A stretch of DNA of 64,000 bases from Mermis nigrescens (GCA_036768485.1 JAVLUZ010000141.1:6151349-6215348), one strand, 5' to 3'; shown: positions 10,640 to 23,558, numbered from the stretch's first letter. Numbers and translations are program-made. Notes: generated by a model from the letters alone, not told the origin.

Positions 10640-11125
10640 ACGTAGCATCCTGGCCCCAATGGTTAAGGATAGGCAATAGTTAAGGATAGGCAATGGTAAA
10701 GAATAGGCAATAGTTAAGGATAGGAGGCCGATTCTAGTCATAGTCTGGTCCCAATGTTATAAGATAGGCAATGGTTAAGGATAGGAGGCCGATTCCAGCC
10801 ATAGTCTGGTCCCAGTGTTATAGCATGTACAGTGTTATGGCATAGGGATCGGCTTATGAGTCTGGCCTCTCCCGTTTTTTGGGTACATATTGTTGGAGGA
10901 TAGGAGGCCGGTTCCACCCAAGTTCGGCCCTAATGCTGTAGTGTGTGCAGCATTACAGTATGGGGAAAATGAGGCCGGTTCCAGCCATAGTCAGGCCCCG
11001 GTGTTATAGCATGTACAGTGTTATGGCATAGGGGTCGGCTTATGAGTCTGGTCCCAGTGTTATAAGATAGGCAATGGTTAAGGATAGGGGTCGGCTTATG
11101 AGTCTGGCCCCAGTGTTATAGCATA
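10640..11125. repeat. Compound tandem array, GGTTAAGGATAGGCAAT-type units
   Basis: Short units of about 20 bp (GGTTAAGGATAGGCAATG) are arranged inside longer units of about 100 bp that also contain GAGGCCGATTCCAGCCATAG, TCTGGTCCCAGTGTTATAGC and CGGCTTATGAGTCTGG. Units are shuffled rather than cleanly periodic, as in an array shaped by slippage and unequal exchange. Confidence 0.75.
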
Positions 11126-11309
11126 TACAATGATGAAAGATAGGCAGATCTGCTCCCTGAACCGAAATTGAGGTAGTGCTAGGGAGCAAATGGCTGAGTA
11201 TGTGGTCGAGGTTGGGGCGCCTGCCCGGCGGAGGCGCGTCCAGTCCAGGGCCATGGGCCCAGGGCCATGGAAGGGGTAAATTTCCCTGGGGAAAAATTCA
11301 AAGAGCTGT

Positions 11310-12957
11310 AACTCAAGAGCCCACAGTCGGAGTGAACTCAAATTTTTAGGGTAGGATGAACGTATTCCATGCATGTTATGCATACAATATGTACGATCAA
11401 CCTACAGTATACCAGCATAAGTTTACACTTTTGCGTAACTCAATAACGACTGACCAGATTTTGTTCAAATTTTCAGGATATGATGTATATAGGCAAGGCA
11501 TGCTATGTACAGAAATTCAGCACGTAGCCTACAGTATACCAATTTACTTTACACTTTCTTATATACCACTATATTTTAAGAACTATAGGGTGGATTTAGC
11601 TCAAATTTTCAGAGTAGGGTAAGCATATGTTGCATGTGTTATGTTATTGATATGGACATGTAATATACAGTATACCAATTTACTTCACACTTTCTTATAT
11701 AACACTATATTTCAAGAACTATAGGGAGGATTTAGCATCAAATTTTCAGGATAGGGTGAGCATATGTTGCATGTGTTATCCTATTGATATGAGCATGTAA
11801 TATACAGTATACAAATTTACTTTACATTTTCTCATATAGCACTATATTTCAAGAACTATAGGGTGGATTTAGCTCAAATTTTCAGGATAGGGTGAACATA
11901 TGTTGCATGTGTTATACTATTGATATGGATATGTAATATACAGTATACCAATTTACTGCACACTTTCTTATATAAGACTATATTTTAAGAACTATAGGGA
12001 GGATTTAGCTCAAATTTCCAGGATAGGGTGAGACATATGTTGCATGTGATATCCTATTGATATGAGCATGTAATATACAGTATACAAATTTACTTTACAC
12101 TTTCTTATATAACACTATATTTCGAGAACTATAGGGTGGATTTAGCTCAAATTTTCAGGATATGGTGTATATAAGCAAGGCATGCTATGTACAGAATTTC
12201 AGGGCGTCAGTCTACCGTATACCAATTTACTTTACACTTTCTCATATAGCACTATATTTCAAGAACTATAAGGTGGATTTAGCTCAAATTTTTAGGATAG
12301 GGTGAACATATTTACGAGGCAGATGATCGTGTTGGGCTAGAACTACAACATCCAGTTTCGACATGCGAATTCTCTTCAAGAACTATAGGGCGCATTTAGC
12401 TCAAATTTTCAGGATAGGGTGAACATATGTTGCATGTGTTATGCTATTAATATGAACATGAAATCTACAGTATACCTACCAATTTACTTTACACTTTTCT
12501 CATGCAGCATTATATTTCAAGAACTATAGGGCGCATTTAGCTCAGAATTTTTAGGATAGGGTGAGCATATGTTGCATGTATTATCCTATTGATATGAGCA
12601 TGTAATATACAGTATACCAATTTTACTTTACACTTTCTTATATAACACTATATTTCGAGAACTATAGGGTGGATTTAGCTCAAATCTTCAGTATATAGCG
12701 TATATAAGCAAATCATGCTATGTACAGAATTTCAGGGCGCAGTCTACCGAATACCAATTTACTTTACACTTTCTCAAATAGCACTATATTTCAAGAACTA
12801 TAAGGTGGATTTAGCTCAAATTTTAGGATAGGGTGAACATATGTACGAGGCAGATGATTGTCTTGGGCTAGAACTACAACATCCGAATTTTGACATGCGA
12901 ATTCTCTTCAAGAAGTATAGGGCGCATTTGTTCAAATTTGATTTTTCAGGATATGAT
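11310..12957. repeat. Satellite, monomer about 137 bp, with higher-order structure
   Basis: The block AACTATAGGGTGGATTTAGC recurs at 11581, 11717, 11854, 11990, 12127, 12264, 12381, 12522, 12660, 12796 and (as AAGTATAGGG) 12913. Spacing is 136-141 bp except for two shorter 117-bp units (starting 12264 and 12796) that carry an extra ACGAGGCAGATGAT...GACATGCGAATTC variant. The short units are 532 bp apart, which shows a higher-order repeat of four monomers. Other variants (AAGCAAGGCATGCTATGTAC at about 12172 and its counterpart about 12703) repeat at the same interval. A diverged monomer at 11310-11350 starts the array. Confidence 0.9.
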
Positions 12958-12976
12958 AGTGTATGTGTATGTATGT

Positions 12977-13017
<41 letters not shown>

Positions 13018-13020
13018 TGA
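12958..13020. repeat. (TG)n/(TGTA)n microsatellite
   Basis: About 60 bases of alternating TG with interspersed TATG, placed inside the satellite array right before the gap; satellite sequence resumes at 13020-13063. Confidence 0.95.
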
Positions 13021-13063
13021 GCATATGTTGCATGTGTTGTTGTTATCCTATTGATATGAGCAT

Positions 13064-13163
13064 NNNNNNNNNNNNNNNNNNNNNNNNNNNNNNNNNNNNN
13101 NNNNNNNNNNNNNNNNNNNNNNNNNNNNNNNNNNNNNNNNNNNNNNNNNNNNNNNNNNNNNNN
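13064..13163. other. Assembly gap (100 N)
   Basis: Exactly 100 N. It falls within the satellite array, so the real missing length is probably much larger and unknown. Confidence 0.98.
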
Positions 13164-13200
13164 ATTGTACTTCGTTCAGTTGCACAACCGTTACTCTGAC

Positions 13201-13230
13201 CATACATGGGCAGCGAAGAAAATTCTGGGG
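13201..13230 (-). mobile_element. MITE-A end fragment
   Basis: CATACATGGGCAGCGAAG and AATTCTGGGG match the terminal 30 bases of MITE-A in reverse orientation; the rest of the element is absent. Confidence 0.55.
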
Positions 13231-13782
13231 CGTCTGGCTATTATAAAAATGGCCAAATTCCAATATAATATGCCAAAAATTAAATTCCGCGTCAGCGTTT
13301 CCCGACAAAAGCTCTGTTTCATTTATGATTTTGAAATTTGGGCTGAAAAAATGTGAAAAAATATGCCCTTCACGAGCAAAACAGCGTTTTACCTTGTCTA
13401 CTTCTATTTGAAATCCTTTTGGCGCGACATTTCCAAAAAAAATTTAGAATTTTCGACATTATTGCTTAAAATCATCAAATTTCTTTTATTTTAGTGATAA
13501 CCTGGTGCTAAGCGTTCGACAATCTGTGAAATTTAAGCGGAAGAACTTTTAGATGCACAAACTACTGCTCAATTTCCTGTACTTGTCATGACGCTGAGCG
13601 TAGGGAATTTTTAGAATTTATGCATGTGGAAACAGAAGAAAACTGCGCTGAAATGGCTATTATATTCTTAAAATCGATAACTCATTCCCTGTTAAATATG
13701 GCTCTACGCGGGCCGTCAGGAAAGTAATTAAATATTATATGTATTGATTACGACGGCCAAAAATCATTGCAAATTATACTTA
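13231..13782. other. No recognised feature
   Basis: AT-rich sequence between the gap and the first module X copy. Short frames only. Confidence 0.4.
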
Positions 13783-14554
13783 CTGGTAAGGAAAAATGCT
13801 CTGATGGAACAAAAAAGGCGAGAATATACTTAGGATTATGAATTATAAAGGATGTTAAAGCAGGGGACTAAGAAAAAGCAATTTATGTATATACCTAAAA
13901 ACGCAAAAACTGTTAAAAATCTCCTCAACCAAAAAAAACGATTGAGAAAGCAGCATGACAGCTATTCAGTCATGGAAATTAGATGAAGTAAACAACGACT
14001 TTGCAAGCTAATTGAATGATACAGCAGAGATCAATGCATTTCTAGACAATCAAAGAAATTGTTGCTTTAAAGCAGTAGGAAACGCATGAAGACTTACGTG
14101 TAACAGAGCTACGTGTCGGTACGCTTGGATTACCGCAACGATTCTGTGCACTGATAAATTGACGCTAGGTTCGCATCGCTATAATGTTCATGATTACAAA
14201 ATAAAACCATTCAAATACTATTGCAGGTAGTTTTCTATCAATTGAAATGACAAAAGTAAGTCAGCGTTGCAACTTGCAAGCAATTTGCAAAAGGTAGTGT
14301 ACATTTTGGGTGTAGGCACATTATCTCATGTGAAGCATTGAAAATTATTTTACAAAGGTTGACATTTTTCAGAGGCCGCAGAACATACTTAAATGTTTTG
14401 CGTTGGTTAGGAGAAAGTCACCGATTTTTAACACTTTTGCGTCTTTAGGCATATATATGTACATAGGAGCTTTTTCCTAGTCCCCTTCCTTTTATATCCT
14501 TAATAATCCTATTCATGCTTTTGTGTTCTACCGGTGCATTTTCTCTATGTTAGT
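13783..14554 (+). mobile_element. Module X copy 1 (about 770 bp, long terminal inverted repeats)
   Basis: Left end at 13783 reads GTAAGGAAAAATGCTCTGATG and right end near 14535-14554 holds its reverse complement form. The two ends are about 170 bp each and end internally at a CTGCGGCC/GGCCGCAG motif (right one about 14372). The interior carries the family blocks AATTGTTGCTTTAAAGCAG and TGACGCTAGGTTCGC. No open frame of length. The same module occurs complete at 35170 and 41586, so it is a discrete repeat unit. Confidence 0.7.
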
Positions 14555-16190
14555 ACCCTACTTTTTAATTAGTATGTTTCGAGTAAATCAGTCAGTAAAC
14601 ACACACGGTAACATGCCACAATAATGACCAGTCTAAGAACGCGTAAAACAATATTGTTCTGAATCTCAGCGTTATTCTCTTTCGAAAGGAGGCCTCCTTC
14701 CCCTTATTTAAACAGATCAAATGTTTTTTCAGCATAAACTGTACGCAAATACTGGGTTTAAAAAACATTAAACTCATGATTCGTTATCCCGACGTTACAT
14801 GGAACATCTCGAAAATAAATTAGGCGTCTGCAACGCACTGAAGCTAGAAGTTAATTTTCAGTGTACATCTTTACACAACTACAGAGCGCGAAGAAAAACA
14901 TACAGTCAGATTCAGATTCACAATCCTGACCTCACAAAACATATTTTGAAAAAAAAATTTACGTTTTCTATCGCTCTATAAGTTGAAGAAATTTGTTGTG
15001 TAAACTCTCCACACTAAATAGTGTAAACTTTACACAACTGCTGGGTGTAGAGAAAGCTAAAAGTCAGATTCGTAATTCCTGACGTTACATAGAACATTTC
15101 GAAAAATTAAGCTCCTGCAGTGCTCTCAAATTAAAGATAATTTTCAGTGTTAACTTTACACAACCACGGCGTGTAGAAGCCTTTAGTCGGATACGTTAGT
15201 ACGAAATTACTCTGATGTTACGATCAATATTTATGAGAAAATTAACTCTCCACGATGGTCTGAAGACAAAAAAATATCAGATGCAGACTTCTTTACCCCA
15301 CTGTTGAGTGTATAAAAACACACCCAACTGACGTATGACGTTTGACCTCTATACATTTTTAGACTTGTGATCACTTCCAGACTAATAACCGGAGAAGTTG
15401 GCAGAAAAAAACCCAAGACAGAAACACGTTTAACACCCCCGATTTTTTGACTTCACACCGCCTAAAAGCTAAATTTTGATGTAAATAAACGCAATAAGCT
15501 GTAACGTGTATCCCTTAGAAAAAAATTTTTTTTGACCCATCCCGACTTCTGAACGGAGAAAGTGGCGAAATAAAAAAGGGACAGAAACGTATTTTTCTAT
15601 GATGCGCCACATTGTAAACTTTAAGAATATGAATCTAACTGCACATTGTGTGTCAAAAAAGAATTCGGTTTGAGCCCGGTTTGTAGCCTTTGAATCGTAG
15701 TTGCAAAACCTTCATTTCACAAAAAAATTTGGGATACCTACTAATTAAATTAGGAAAAAAACGTGTTTTTCGCCCATTTTATACCTCTAAATTCGAACTT
15801 CACACCCTCATGAATAACTTAATATTCCATTTTTCAAACGGAATTTGCTGCAACATGTAGCCCTTCAAAAGTACCTTTTTTTCATTTTTTTCCAATTTAT
15901 CCCAACTCATAAGGGAAAAAGTTAGCAGAGAAATCTTAGACAAAATCTGTTTTTTGCACCATTCACTAGAGTGTAATGTTTTAACCCCTAGATCTAACTC
16001 CTTATTGAGTGTACAAAAGTTTCTAGTAAGCCAGAAGTAGCCCTTGAGTCGTAGTATATTTTCGCTGCAAGAAATTTGTGATAACTCATAACCGGAGTTG
16101 TTGCCAGACAAAATACAGGCAGAAATGTGTCTTTTAAAATCAGAGTCTTTACACTCTTCATACTGTCACTCTAGAAACAAAACTTTCGGT
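14555..16190 (+). repeat. Arm repeat, forward copy 1 (GTGTAAA-rich)
   Basis: Directly follows module X. It contains ordered blocks shared with 36304-39275 and 42377-43726: AAATCAGTCAGTAAACACA, a CTGACGTTACATGGAACAT block repeated several times, GTGTAAACTTTACAC-like motifs, then CCGACTTCTGAACGGAGAAA. Subunits of about 130-200 bp repeat loosely. No coding signal. It is cut off at about 16190. Confidence 0.7.
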
Positions 16191-17451
16191 ACCTACTTTT
16201 CTATCTAGGCAATCACTCGTGACATTGAATAACAGTGAATAAGCTGGAAAAGTCCTAAATTAGAAAATTAATTCAATTTTTGGAGCCTTTTGCGTAATCC
16301 AGCATCCTTATATTATTGCATGTACGATTAATTAGTAAAAAAATTTTTTTCAACATTTGAAGAAACTTTATTAGGGTCAAACTTCCAGCGCTTACTGTTC
16401 AATTTCAGGATTACTAAAGCAAGTGATAAATAATAGAACACGGATAATAATGATAACAAAGAAAGGACAGAATAACAAACTGTGAGTAAAATATAAATAT
16501 CCAATCGATTAGTAAAAAGTTCAACTAGATTTATTAAACATAATCCTTTGTATTAAGCAAATTTTGGACGAAAATGATTATTTATTGTAATTCGTAAATT
16601 CTGAGAGGTGTTTTGTCCGTTGGCTTGACTCCCATTGATCTACGAAATATATTTTTCCCATTATATCCTTTAATCTGCCGCTTTTCCGTTAGTCACTAAA
16701 ACAAAGAATGCCTTAAATCGATTAAACCAGCTAGAGCAAAATATTTGTCCTAAAAACATGATTTACACGTAATTAAAAATATTTCAGTAAAGCATAGTGC
16801 AATCTATTCTATTGAGATAGACGAATGAAATATTGACGATAAAAACTATTGAGATAAAAAATTAAAATTGGTTTAAATTAAAAAAATTTCAATGAAAGGT
16901 ATAAAATAAAATTAAAATTATAAAACTAGTAAAGATCTGAACAACTGAGAGAAACTAAAAATGTAATCTAGGACATTTTAAATTAAACAATTGAACTAAT
17001 TTTAAAAGATAATCAAATTCTAAAATATTTGACAATTAAACTAAAGCAGAAAAATGGGAAACAGTGATTCTAATTTATTTGCTTTTTAAAATTTTTGGAA
17101 TTGGATGTTGAAGAATACTAAGCATAGAAATGATGACAAATAACAGGCTATAAACATGCATGTGTGTGAGACTTGGGGATTCATACACCTTAGAATCCGT
17201 TAGCCCCCCTCCCAACTGATACATCCCTAGAAGTGAATTTAAACAATGAGCAATAGCTTAAATAATAGAGTACTTAAAAAATTAGAACTGACTTTCTACA
17301 GAAATCCGTAAAAAGTGCAAATTTAAACCTTTGAACTCTAATTAGTTTGCAACAAGGTATCACTAAATTTAAACGATAACGCTGCAAAACTAAATTTATT
17401 CTAATTTGTGAAGGATCCTCAAAATGTTGCATCTCTGCCTAATGCTGCTCT
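16191..17451. other. AT-rich stretch, no feature
   Basis: Very AT-rich with short AAATTAAAATT runs. Around 17165-17230 there is a C-run stretch reminiscent of a diverged MITE, too weak to call. Confidence 0.4.
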
Positions 17452-18362
17452 GGGCCCTGTTGCACCAAACTAGGAGTGTAACAGTTAGGAGTAAAGGTGT
17501 AAATTTCGGTTGCACCATCTAGGAGCTAGGAGTCTCCTAAATCAGGAGTGTAGGAGTAACATTAGGAGCAAAGAGGACGTTGTTGGAGCAAGTTTAGGCG
17601 TAATTTATCAGGTGGGTTGCACCACGCTTAGTAGTGTTTTTTAGGAGTAAATTTACTCCTTATCTTTGCGCAAAATGTTAGGAGTGACCGTTCTCTCCTA
17701 AAGCTATCGGTTGTATTGAATTAGTCTTTCTTTGACTGCGATGAATAGTACTAGCAGTGTTAGTGATGATGAAATTATTGAAAAAATACGCCGAAAAAGA
17801 GTCTGCGAGAAGTGTATTAATTTTGATGTTGATAATTTCGAAGAATGTTTTTGAATGTCGCGGCAAGCAACGGAACGTGTTTGGTAGACAATTGGACGGT
17901 TTTTACAGCCAAAGAGTAACACAGGGCACTTTCTCTAAAGCAACAGATTTTATCAGCTCTAAGATTCTTAGCTACTAAAAAATTTTAGGATATTGTTGGT
18001 GATGCTCTTGGTTAGCATAAGTCTACTGTTTGTCGGAAAATTCGATCCGTTGTTCAGCTAATTAATGAACATATTTGGCATACAGTCGCAGATTTTGTAA
18101 ATAGCTTGGCTGAGTTTACTGAAAATGTTCGAAAATTTATTGAAATTGCAAAAATCTCGTCTAAGAAACTCTTAGAAACACTCCTAAAATTACTCCTACG
18201 TTAGGAGTCTAGGAGTGAAGAGAGTTTACTCCTAAAAACAATGAAAAAATTACTCCTAGGTCAGGAGTAAGTGGTGCAACCCGAATTAGGAGACTCCTGA
18301 GCCAGGAGTAAATTTGCTCCTAACTCCTAACTCCTACACTCCTAGTTTGGTGCAATGGGCCC
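17452..18362 (+). mobile_element. PIF/Harbinger-type DNA transposon relic, 911 bp
   Basis: The ends GGGCCCTGTTGCACCAAACT and AGTTTGGTGCAATGGGCCC form an inverted repeat that extends into dense clusters of TAGGAGT/ACTCCTA motifs on both sides (17470-17700 and 18190-18350). These subterminal clusters are typical of transposase-binding sites. Flanking CTG trinucleotides (17450-17452 and 18363-18365) could be a 3-bp target duplication, though the family usually prefers TWA. The interior holds decayed transposase coding sequence. Confidence 0.75.
17741..18155 (+). pseudogene. HARBI1-like transposase N-terminal fragment
   Basis: An ATG at 17741 opens a short acidic/basic start (SVSDDEIIEKIRRKR), then the frame is lost. 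At 17989-18060 one frame reads DIVGDALG, a stop, then HKSTVCRKIRSVVQL. This matches the helix-turn-helix region just ahead of the DDE domain in HARBI1-type transposases, where the motif is G-D-X-L-G-V-S-K-S-T-V-C-R. The catalytic DDE domain is absent, so the copy is a deletion derivative and inactive. Confidence 0.6.
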
Positions 18363-18365
18363 CTG

Positions 18366-19060
18366 GGCTAATCTGTAGCTGCTAAAAGGTTTAAAAACAA
18401 TAAAACAAATATATGCAAAAGAGCGACTCGACAATTCTATTGATTAAGAACCAAAAAAGCGAAATGAATTTAATCGATTAGTCATCAAAAAAAATTTTAA
18501 AAAGAAAAGGCTATAAATAATCGATTATATTACGAGTGTCTGGAAGAGTATATATGGAAATAAATTATTAGTCAGCCAGCCGTACTAATGAATAGTTGCT
18601 TTTTATTTCGGCAAATATCCAAAATCCAGGGTCTGAAAACTTCGTGCAAAGTTACAAATTTGAAATTTGATAATAACAAATCTAAGAGATTCATCAAAAC
18701 TTACACAAATTTTAATCGTAATTTTTTAGCAAATAATGTTTCAGTGCTAGTTGTAGGGTTTGTAAGATCCTGGATTGGGCGTTGCAATGACACCGGCCGA
18801 ATCTATCCAACGTTTGATCAAAATTTTATCGGAAACTTCTCGCTTTTCTTTCATATCTAAAAATAAAAAATGGCAATAGTCTCCAAAACCAAAATCGAAA
18901 AGAATATTCGAGCTAGAAAGATGATATACAATTTAGCTTTCATTCAACCTATTCAGGTGGATCACGAGTTTGATTGACAGAAATAGACGAAAATCATGAA
19001 ATTAAAGAAACATTGCGAGATCTGTTAAATTCGTGAAATAATCGAATTCATCAAAAAAGA
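18366..19060. other. AT-rich stretch, no feature
   Basis: A 90-codon frame at 18588-18860 shows no recognisable motif and is likely chance. No repeat was seen. Confidence 0.35.
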
Positions 19061-19068
19061 GATTTGAT

Positions 19069-19333
19069 CACACCTGGGCGTGGGGGATTTGTGGGGTATG
19101 CACCCCTCCCCCTCGAGAAACCATAATACCACCAGAAACCTAAATACCCCCAGAATTCAATTTTTGAAAATTTGTGTCAGTTTAGTTTTTTTCGCAATTT
19201 TTATATGCCAATGTATAGTGCTCGATGAGAAATGTTGAAAAATCGTCTTTTTAGCCATACTACCATGTTAAGTCCATTTTTTGACCATTAAAAAATATTG
19301 AAGCCCCCAGAATTTGGTTGCCGCCCACCTATG
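19069..19333 (+). mobile_element. MITE-A copy 3
   Basis: 265 bp with ends CACACCTGGGCGTGGGGG and GCCCACCTATG. Flanks are GATTTGAT (19061-19068) and GACGTGAT (19334-19341), 6 of 8 alike. Confidence 0.8.
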
Positions 19334-19341
19334 GACGTGAT

Positions 19342-21462
19342 GCGAAAGACGATATCTCAATTCCCCGAAAATCTTTTGTTATGAATTATCATTGATTAAT
19401 TTAATTAAAACGATATTATCTTCTCAGAATAATAAATAACCGCGATATTCCTAAGTTTCCTTTATTCGTTGCTTTCTTTCTTTATATCGGTTGAATTCAT
19501 TTTATTATTGTCTGACTTCAACGTTTACTTTAATTTTTTGGCTTCATTTTCTATTTTAATATTCTTTACTTTTTCCCTGAATCGTCGTTGCTCGTGGGAA
19601 CATAGAATAGCCAGAGCGTGGAAGGGGAGTTAGGAGGTTGCAACCTAGAATTTGTTAGACGCCCAAAATCGATAGACCCCCAAAATTGAATTTTTGGCAT
19701 ATTTTACATGAGAGTTTTGTCAGTTTTATACCACTCGAAACCTAAGAATTGATTGCTAGCACGGCCAGTCTCCTGACAATTTTTTTCTGCTTAACTTCAA
19801 TGTAATGCGTTTAAAATCATTTAATAGAGAAAAATCCTCGACTACCATACCTTTAATTTGTGTATTGAATTGTCAAATTTCGCTTAAAGCAGCGAATTTC
19901 TTAAAACACTACTAATTCATAGAATGCAAACGCGATAAAAGGACAACAGAGTGAAAAACTCTTGAAATTTGAGTTAAGCAAGTGATAAAATTGATATTTC
20001 CGAATTAATGAGCAATAGGAAACATAAAAAAGGCGTTTTCTCGCTATTTTGACCAAAGAAAAATTTAATTATATCAGAATTTTCTCTGTTAAAATAGCTA
20101 TAAGACTGTATTTTTTTATGAATTTTAATTAAACAACCTTCCTTAGTTGATAAACACTGGTATATACTGAAAATGTTAAATCATTGCTAAATAATGTTAT
20201 TTATGGACGCATTATTAATTATCTCTCAAGCTCATATTTGCGTGTGAAGGTCTAATAAAGTCTGGACCCTCAAAATTCGAAAAGGGCATCCAGCTTGCAG
20301 TTTTAAAATTTTGCCGTTTTTTCTCCATTTTTTATACTAGTGGATAGAGCACGATGAGGAACGCTAAAAAATAGTGCTTTTGCCCTGACTATGAATTTTT
20401 TGGCCCCTTCGTTGACCATTAAATTTGTTTGAATCTCTAAGACACCTTTCATTGGAATTTAAGGCAAACTGGACCGATTTTGTCAGTGTGTAAAATAATG
20501 GGAGACCGGAAACCAAAGCTGAATTGTCCCTAACGATAATGGCATTCTTGATGACGAACTTTATTTTTCCATTTTATATTATTTCAGGCGCGATTAAATT
20601 ATTTTATTTATACTTTCCTTTTAAATACAGCGTGATAAGTTTTTGGCATTAATTACGTTAGTACAATATATTTGATGTTTAGGAAGTTCAGAGGGCTCAT
20701 TTACATGCGCCGTTATTTCATCTTTTTGAATAATTACTCCATAGATTTTTCAGTTTTTCATTTATTTTTACTTTTATTTTCATTTTAAAAGGATCAGTCA
20801 GACAAGGGTAATAAATGTTGAAATAGCGTAAAGAATGTTATAATACACCGTTTCTAGTCACTTTCAAGCCCATTCGCCCCAAATTTATTGTTTATCATTT
20901 TATTTTCTCAAAAAAATTTAATTCCTCACGTCCATATCTGCTTACTCTGTAAAATATGAGCTTGTTCGGCTTGCGCATCGCTCGATAGAAAATTGCACGA
21001 AACCATGAGCCCGACAAACAAAATGAAGAGGAACATATTGGAAATACGCGGGAAAATCAAAGAATAAAGGAGGAAACTGATTCGGCAAAACTCAAACCGG
21101 ATAATTCCCCAAAAAATGACCAAGCGAATAAATTTCCAGAGTTTTATACTGGTTTATTTACCCGTACAGCGGAATTCGATTTTAAATTTTTTCTTAATAA
21201 TACGTTTTTATCAAGGCCGTTGACTGGAGATAAGGCGATTTGGTTCGTTAATTTATAAACTACTGAATTCATAAAATATCTTTCGAGAGGTGCGCCTCTA
21301 ATTTAAGGCAAAAAATCGTTGGAGTCGACAAAAAATACGTGGCGCTTAGGCAAACAAGATTATTCTTCGAAGTGTGACGAGACGAGTTATTCTCCGCTGA
21401 ACAAAGATTAAAAAATAAGTGACTTATCGTCCGGGTATTCTATGAATATAATTGTGTATTAG
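19342..21462. other. AT-rich stretch with a diverged MITE-A relic at about 20244-20460
   Basis: At 20330-20420 GGATAGAGCACGATGAGGAACGC and ATAGTGCTTTTGCC align with the MITE-A core, but the ends are lost. A similar faint relic with C-runs is at about 19615-19720. The rest is AT-rich without genes; frames such as 20926-21123 on the minus strand are short and unrecognised. Confidence 0.35.
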
Positions 21463-21640
21463 CGAAGAAAAATGCCCCAATGGAACAAAAAGGACGAACA
21501 TATTTGGAAACATGCATTATTGAGGACAAGATGGGGCTAGGAAAAATTAAGCTAATCACGGTGAAAATAAGTGAAAAGGAGAGGGCTAAAAGTAACAACT
21601 TTAAGCGATGCGAAAAATCGAAGTATATTCTGTATGTAGA
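21463..21640 (+). repeat. Module X end fragment
   Basis: TAGCGAAGAAAAATGCCCC and the following GGAACAAAAAGGACGAACAT through AAATCGAAGTATATTCTG match one terminal repeat of module X; the remainder is missing. Confidence 0.7.
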
Positions 21641-21889
21641 ATGCAAATGATGGAAAACCTTAAAAAACGACTAATAATACTCTACGCTAATCTCAAGCGC
21701 AATGAAATCGGGATAAACGCTTTTTAGCAATGGCGTTAATTTGCGTCAAGAGGCAATAAACGCGTTGCGTGTAATTGATATTGTCTCGATCAGTATTCTC
21801 ATATCATAGGTAGCGCTTAGCGCCTACCTATAATATACTCGGGTACCCCCCAACATATCAGCCCCCCTACAGCCATAATAGGACACATC

Positions 21890-22152
21890 CACACCTGGGC
21901 GAGGGTACGGTAGGGGATATGCATTCCCTCCTCCCAGAAGGCCGAATATCTCCCAAAAAACAACCAAAATATCCCAACCCCAGAATTTGATTTTTGAAAA
22001 TTTTATGGGATTATTTGATGCCAATGGATAGTGCTCGATGAGAAACGCTGACAAATGGTGTTTTGTCGCCACACCACCATGTTAACGACTTTTTTTGACC
22101 TTTAAAAAATCTTGCATCCCCTCCCCCAGAATTTTAGTGCTGCTCACCTATG
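21890..22152 (+). mobile_element. MITE-A copy 4, inserted in the arm repeat
   Basis: 263 bp, ends CACACCTGGGCGAGGG and GCTCACCTATG, flanked by GACACATC (21882-21889) and AACACATC (22153-22160). The related arm copy at 32143-32190 lacks the MITE and reads through the target as GGGACACTTCTGGAAGG, which serves as a natural empty site. Confidence 0.9.
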
Positions 22153-23072
22153 AACACATCTGGGAGGTGCGGTTTTTTTAATCGATAGACAATAGAAAAA
22201 ATTATGCGACCTTTTTTCTTTTTGTTCAGACTAAATATCGGCTGTGTAAAGAAGGTGTAACGTTTTGGCGTACCTTTATAACATTTAGCGAATTTTGGTG
22301 GTTTTTTGACTGCTTGTGAACACCTCAATATTAAATCCTCAAACAATTTTATGTTCTAAATTGTAGAAGTAGGAATTCTCCGAATTTTGCATTAGTTCTT
22401 GAGGGGCAGTATTAGGAGTGTAATCATCTGCGCGTGTAAAGAAAGATTTTGGTTGCGTTTTTGCCTGCTTAATGTCTGCCAAGAACTCCGGTTATGAGTC
22501 CTAAGAAATTTTTTCTGATAGAAATGTACTGCGGCTTAAGAGCCACTTTCTACTTACCAGCAAACTTGTGTACACTCAATACGGAGTTAGATCAAGAGGT
22601 TTGAACTTTACACTCTAGAGGATGGTGTAAAAAACAGGTTTTGCCTTCGATTTCTTCGCCAACTTCTCCGGCTATAAGTCGGGATAAAGTTAGATAAAAT
22701 AAAAATAAAGTACATATTCAGGGCTACCACGTCGCAGCAAACCGCGTTTAAAAAATTTAACATTGAGTATTATGGAAGCATGAAGTTTAAAATCACGGGA
22801 TGTAACATCGGGCAAAAAAACACGTTTTCTTCCTTTTTCTGATTGGTCAATTATTTCAAATATTTAGCGGAACAGAAGTTTTCTCTACTGAAGCGTACTA
22901 CAATTTAAAGGCTACAAACTGGCTTAAACCGAATTTCTTCACACTCAATGAGGAGTAAGGCTTAAGGTTTTTAATATTTACAATGTGGTGGATAGTATAG
23001 AAATACGTTTTGTCTCTTTTTTGTATGCCACTCTCTCCGTTTAGAAGTCGGGGTAAGTCAAATAGAATAAAA

Positions 23073-23558
23073 GCTAGCGAAGAAAAATGCTCTGATGGAA
23101 CAAAAAAGACAAATTAACTTGGGATTGTAGATTATTAAGAATGTAAAAGGTGGGGACAAGGAAAAAGCTACCTATGTGTATGCCTAAAGTCGCAAAATCT
23201 ATTTAAAATCAGACTTTCTTCAAGCAACGCCAAAAAATCTAAGTATATTCTGCGGTCTGCAGATTGAAATGGACTATTGATCCGAAAAACAATTTGAAAA
23301 AGCAGCAAGTTAGCTATGAAGTAGATATGGGAAAGTAGATTGTGTAAAGCTAGGAGAGACTTTGCAAGCCAATTGAATGAAATAGCAAATATTGATGCAT
23401 TCAAGACAATCAAAGAAATTGTTGGTTTAAAGCAGAAGGAAGCACGTAAGCTACACGTGAAACAGACTACATCTAGGTACACTTGCATGTCCGCAACGAT
23501 TGTGTGCACTAATCAATTGACGTCGTCAGGTTTGCTTGCTTCTTCTCAGCACACAACG
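23073..23558 (+). repeat. Truncated module X inside the arm repeat
   Basis: Left end CTAGCGAAGAAAAATGCTC, the complete ~170-bp terminal repeat to CTGCGGTCTGC, then interior blocks GAAATTGTTGGTTTAAAGCAG and TCCGCAACGATTGTGTGCAC. The right terminal repeat is absent. The forward frame at 23340-23567 is a piece of this repeat and not a recognised protein. Confidence 0.7.

Noticed and set aside
10500..10760. Frames over the GGTTAAGGATAGGC array
   Set aside because: Open only because of the tandem repeat.
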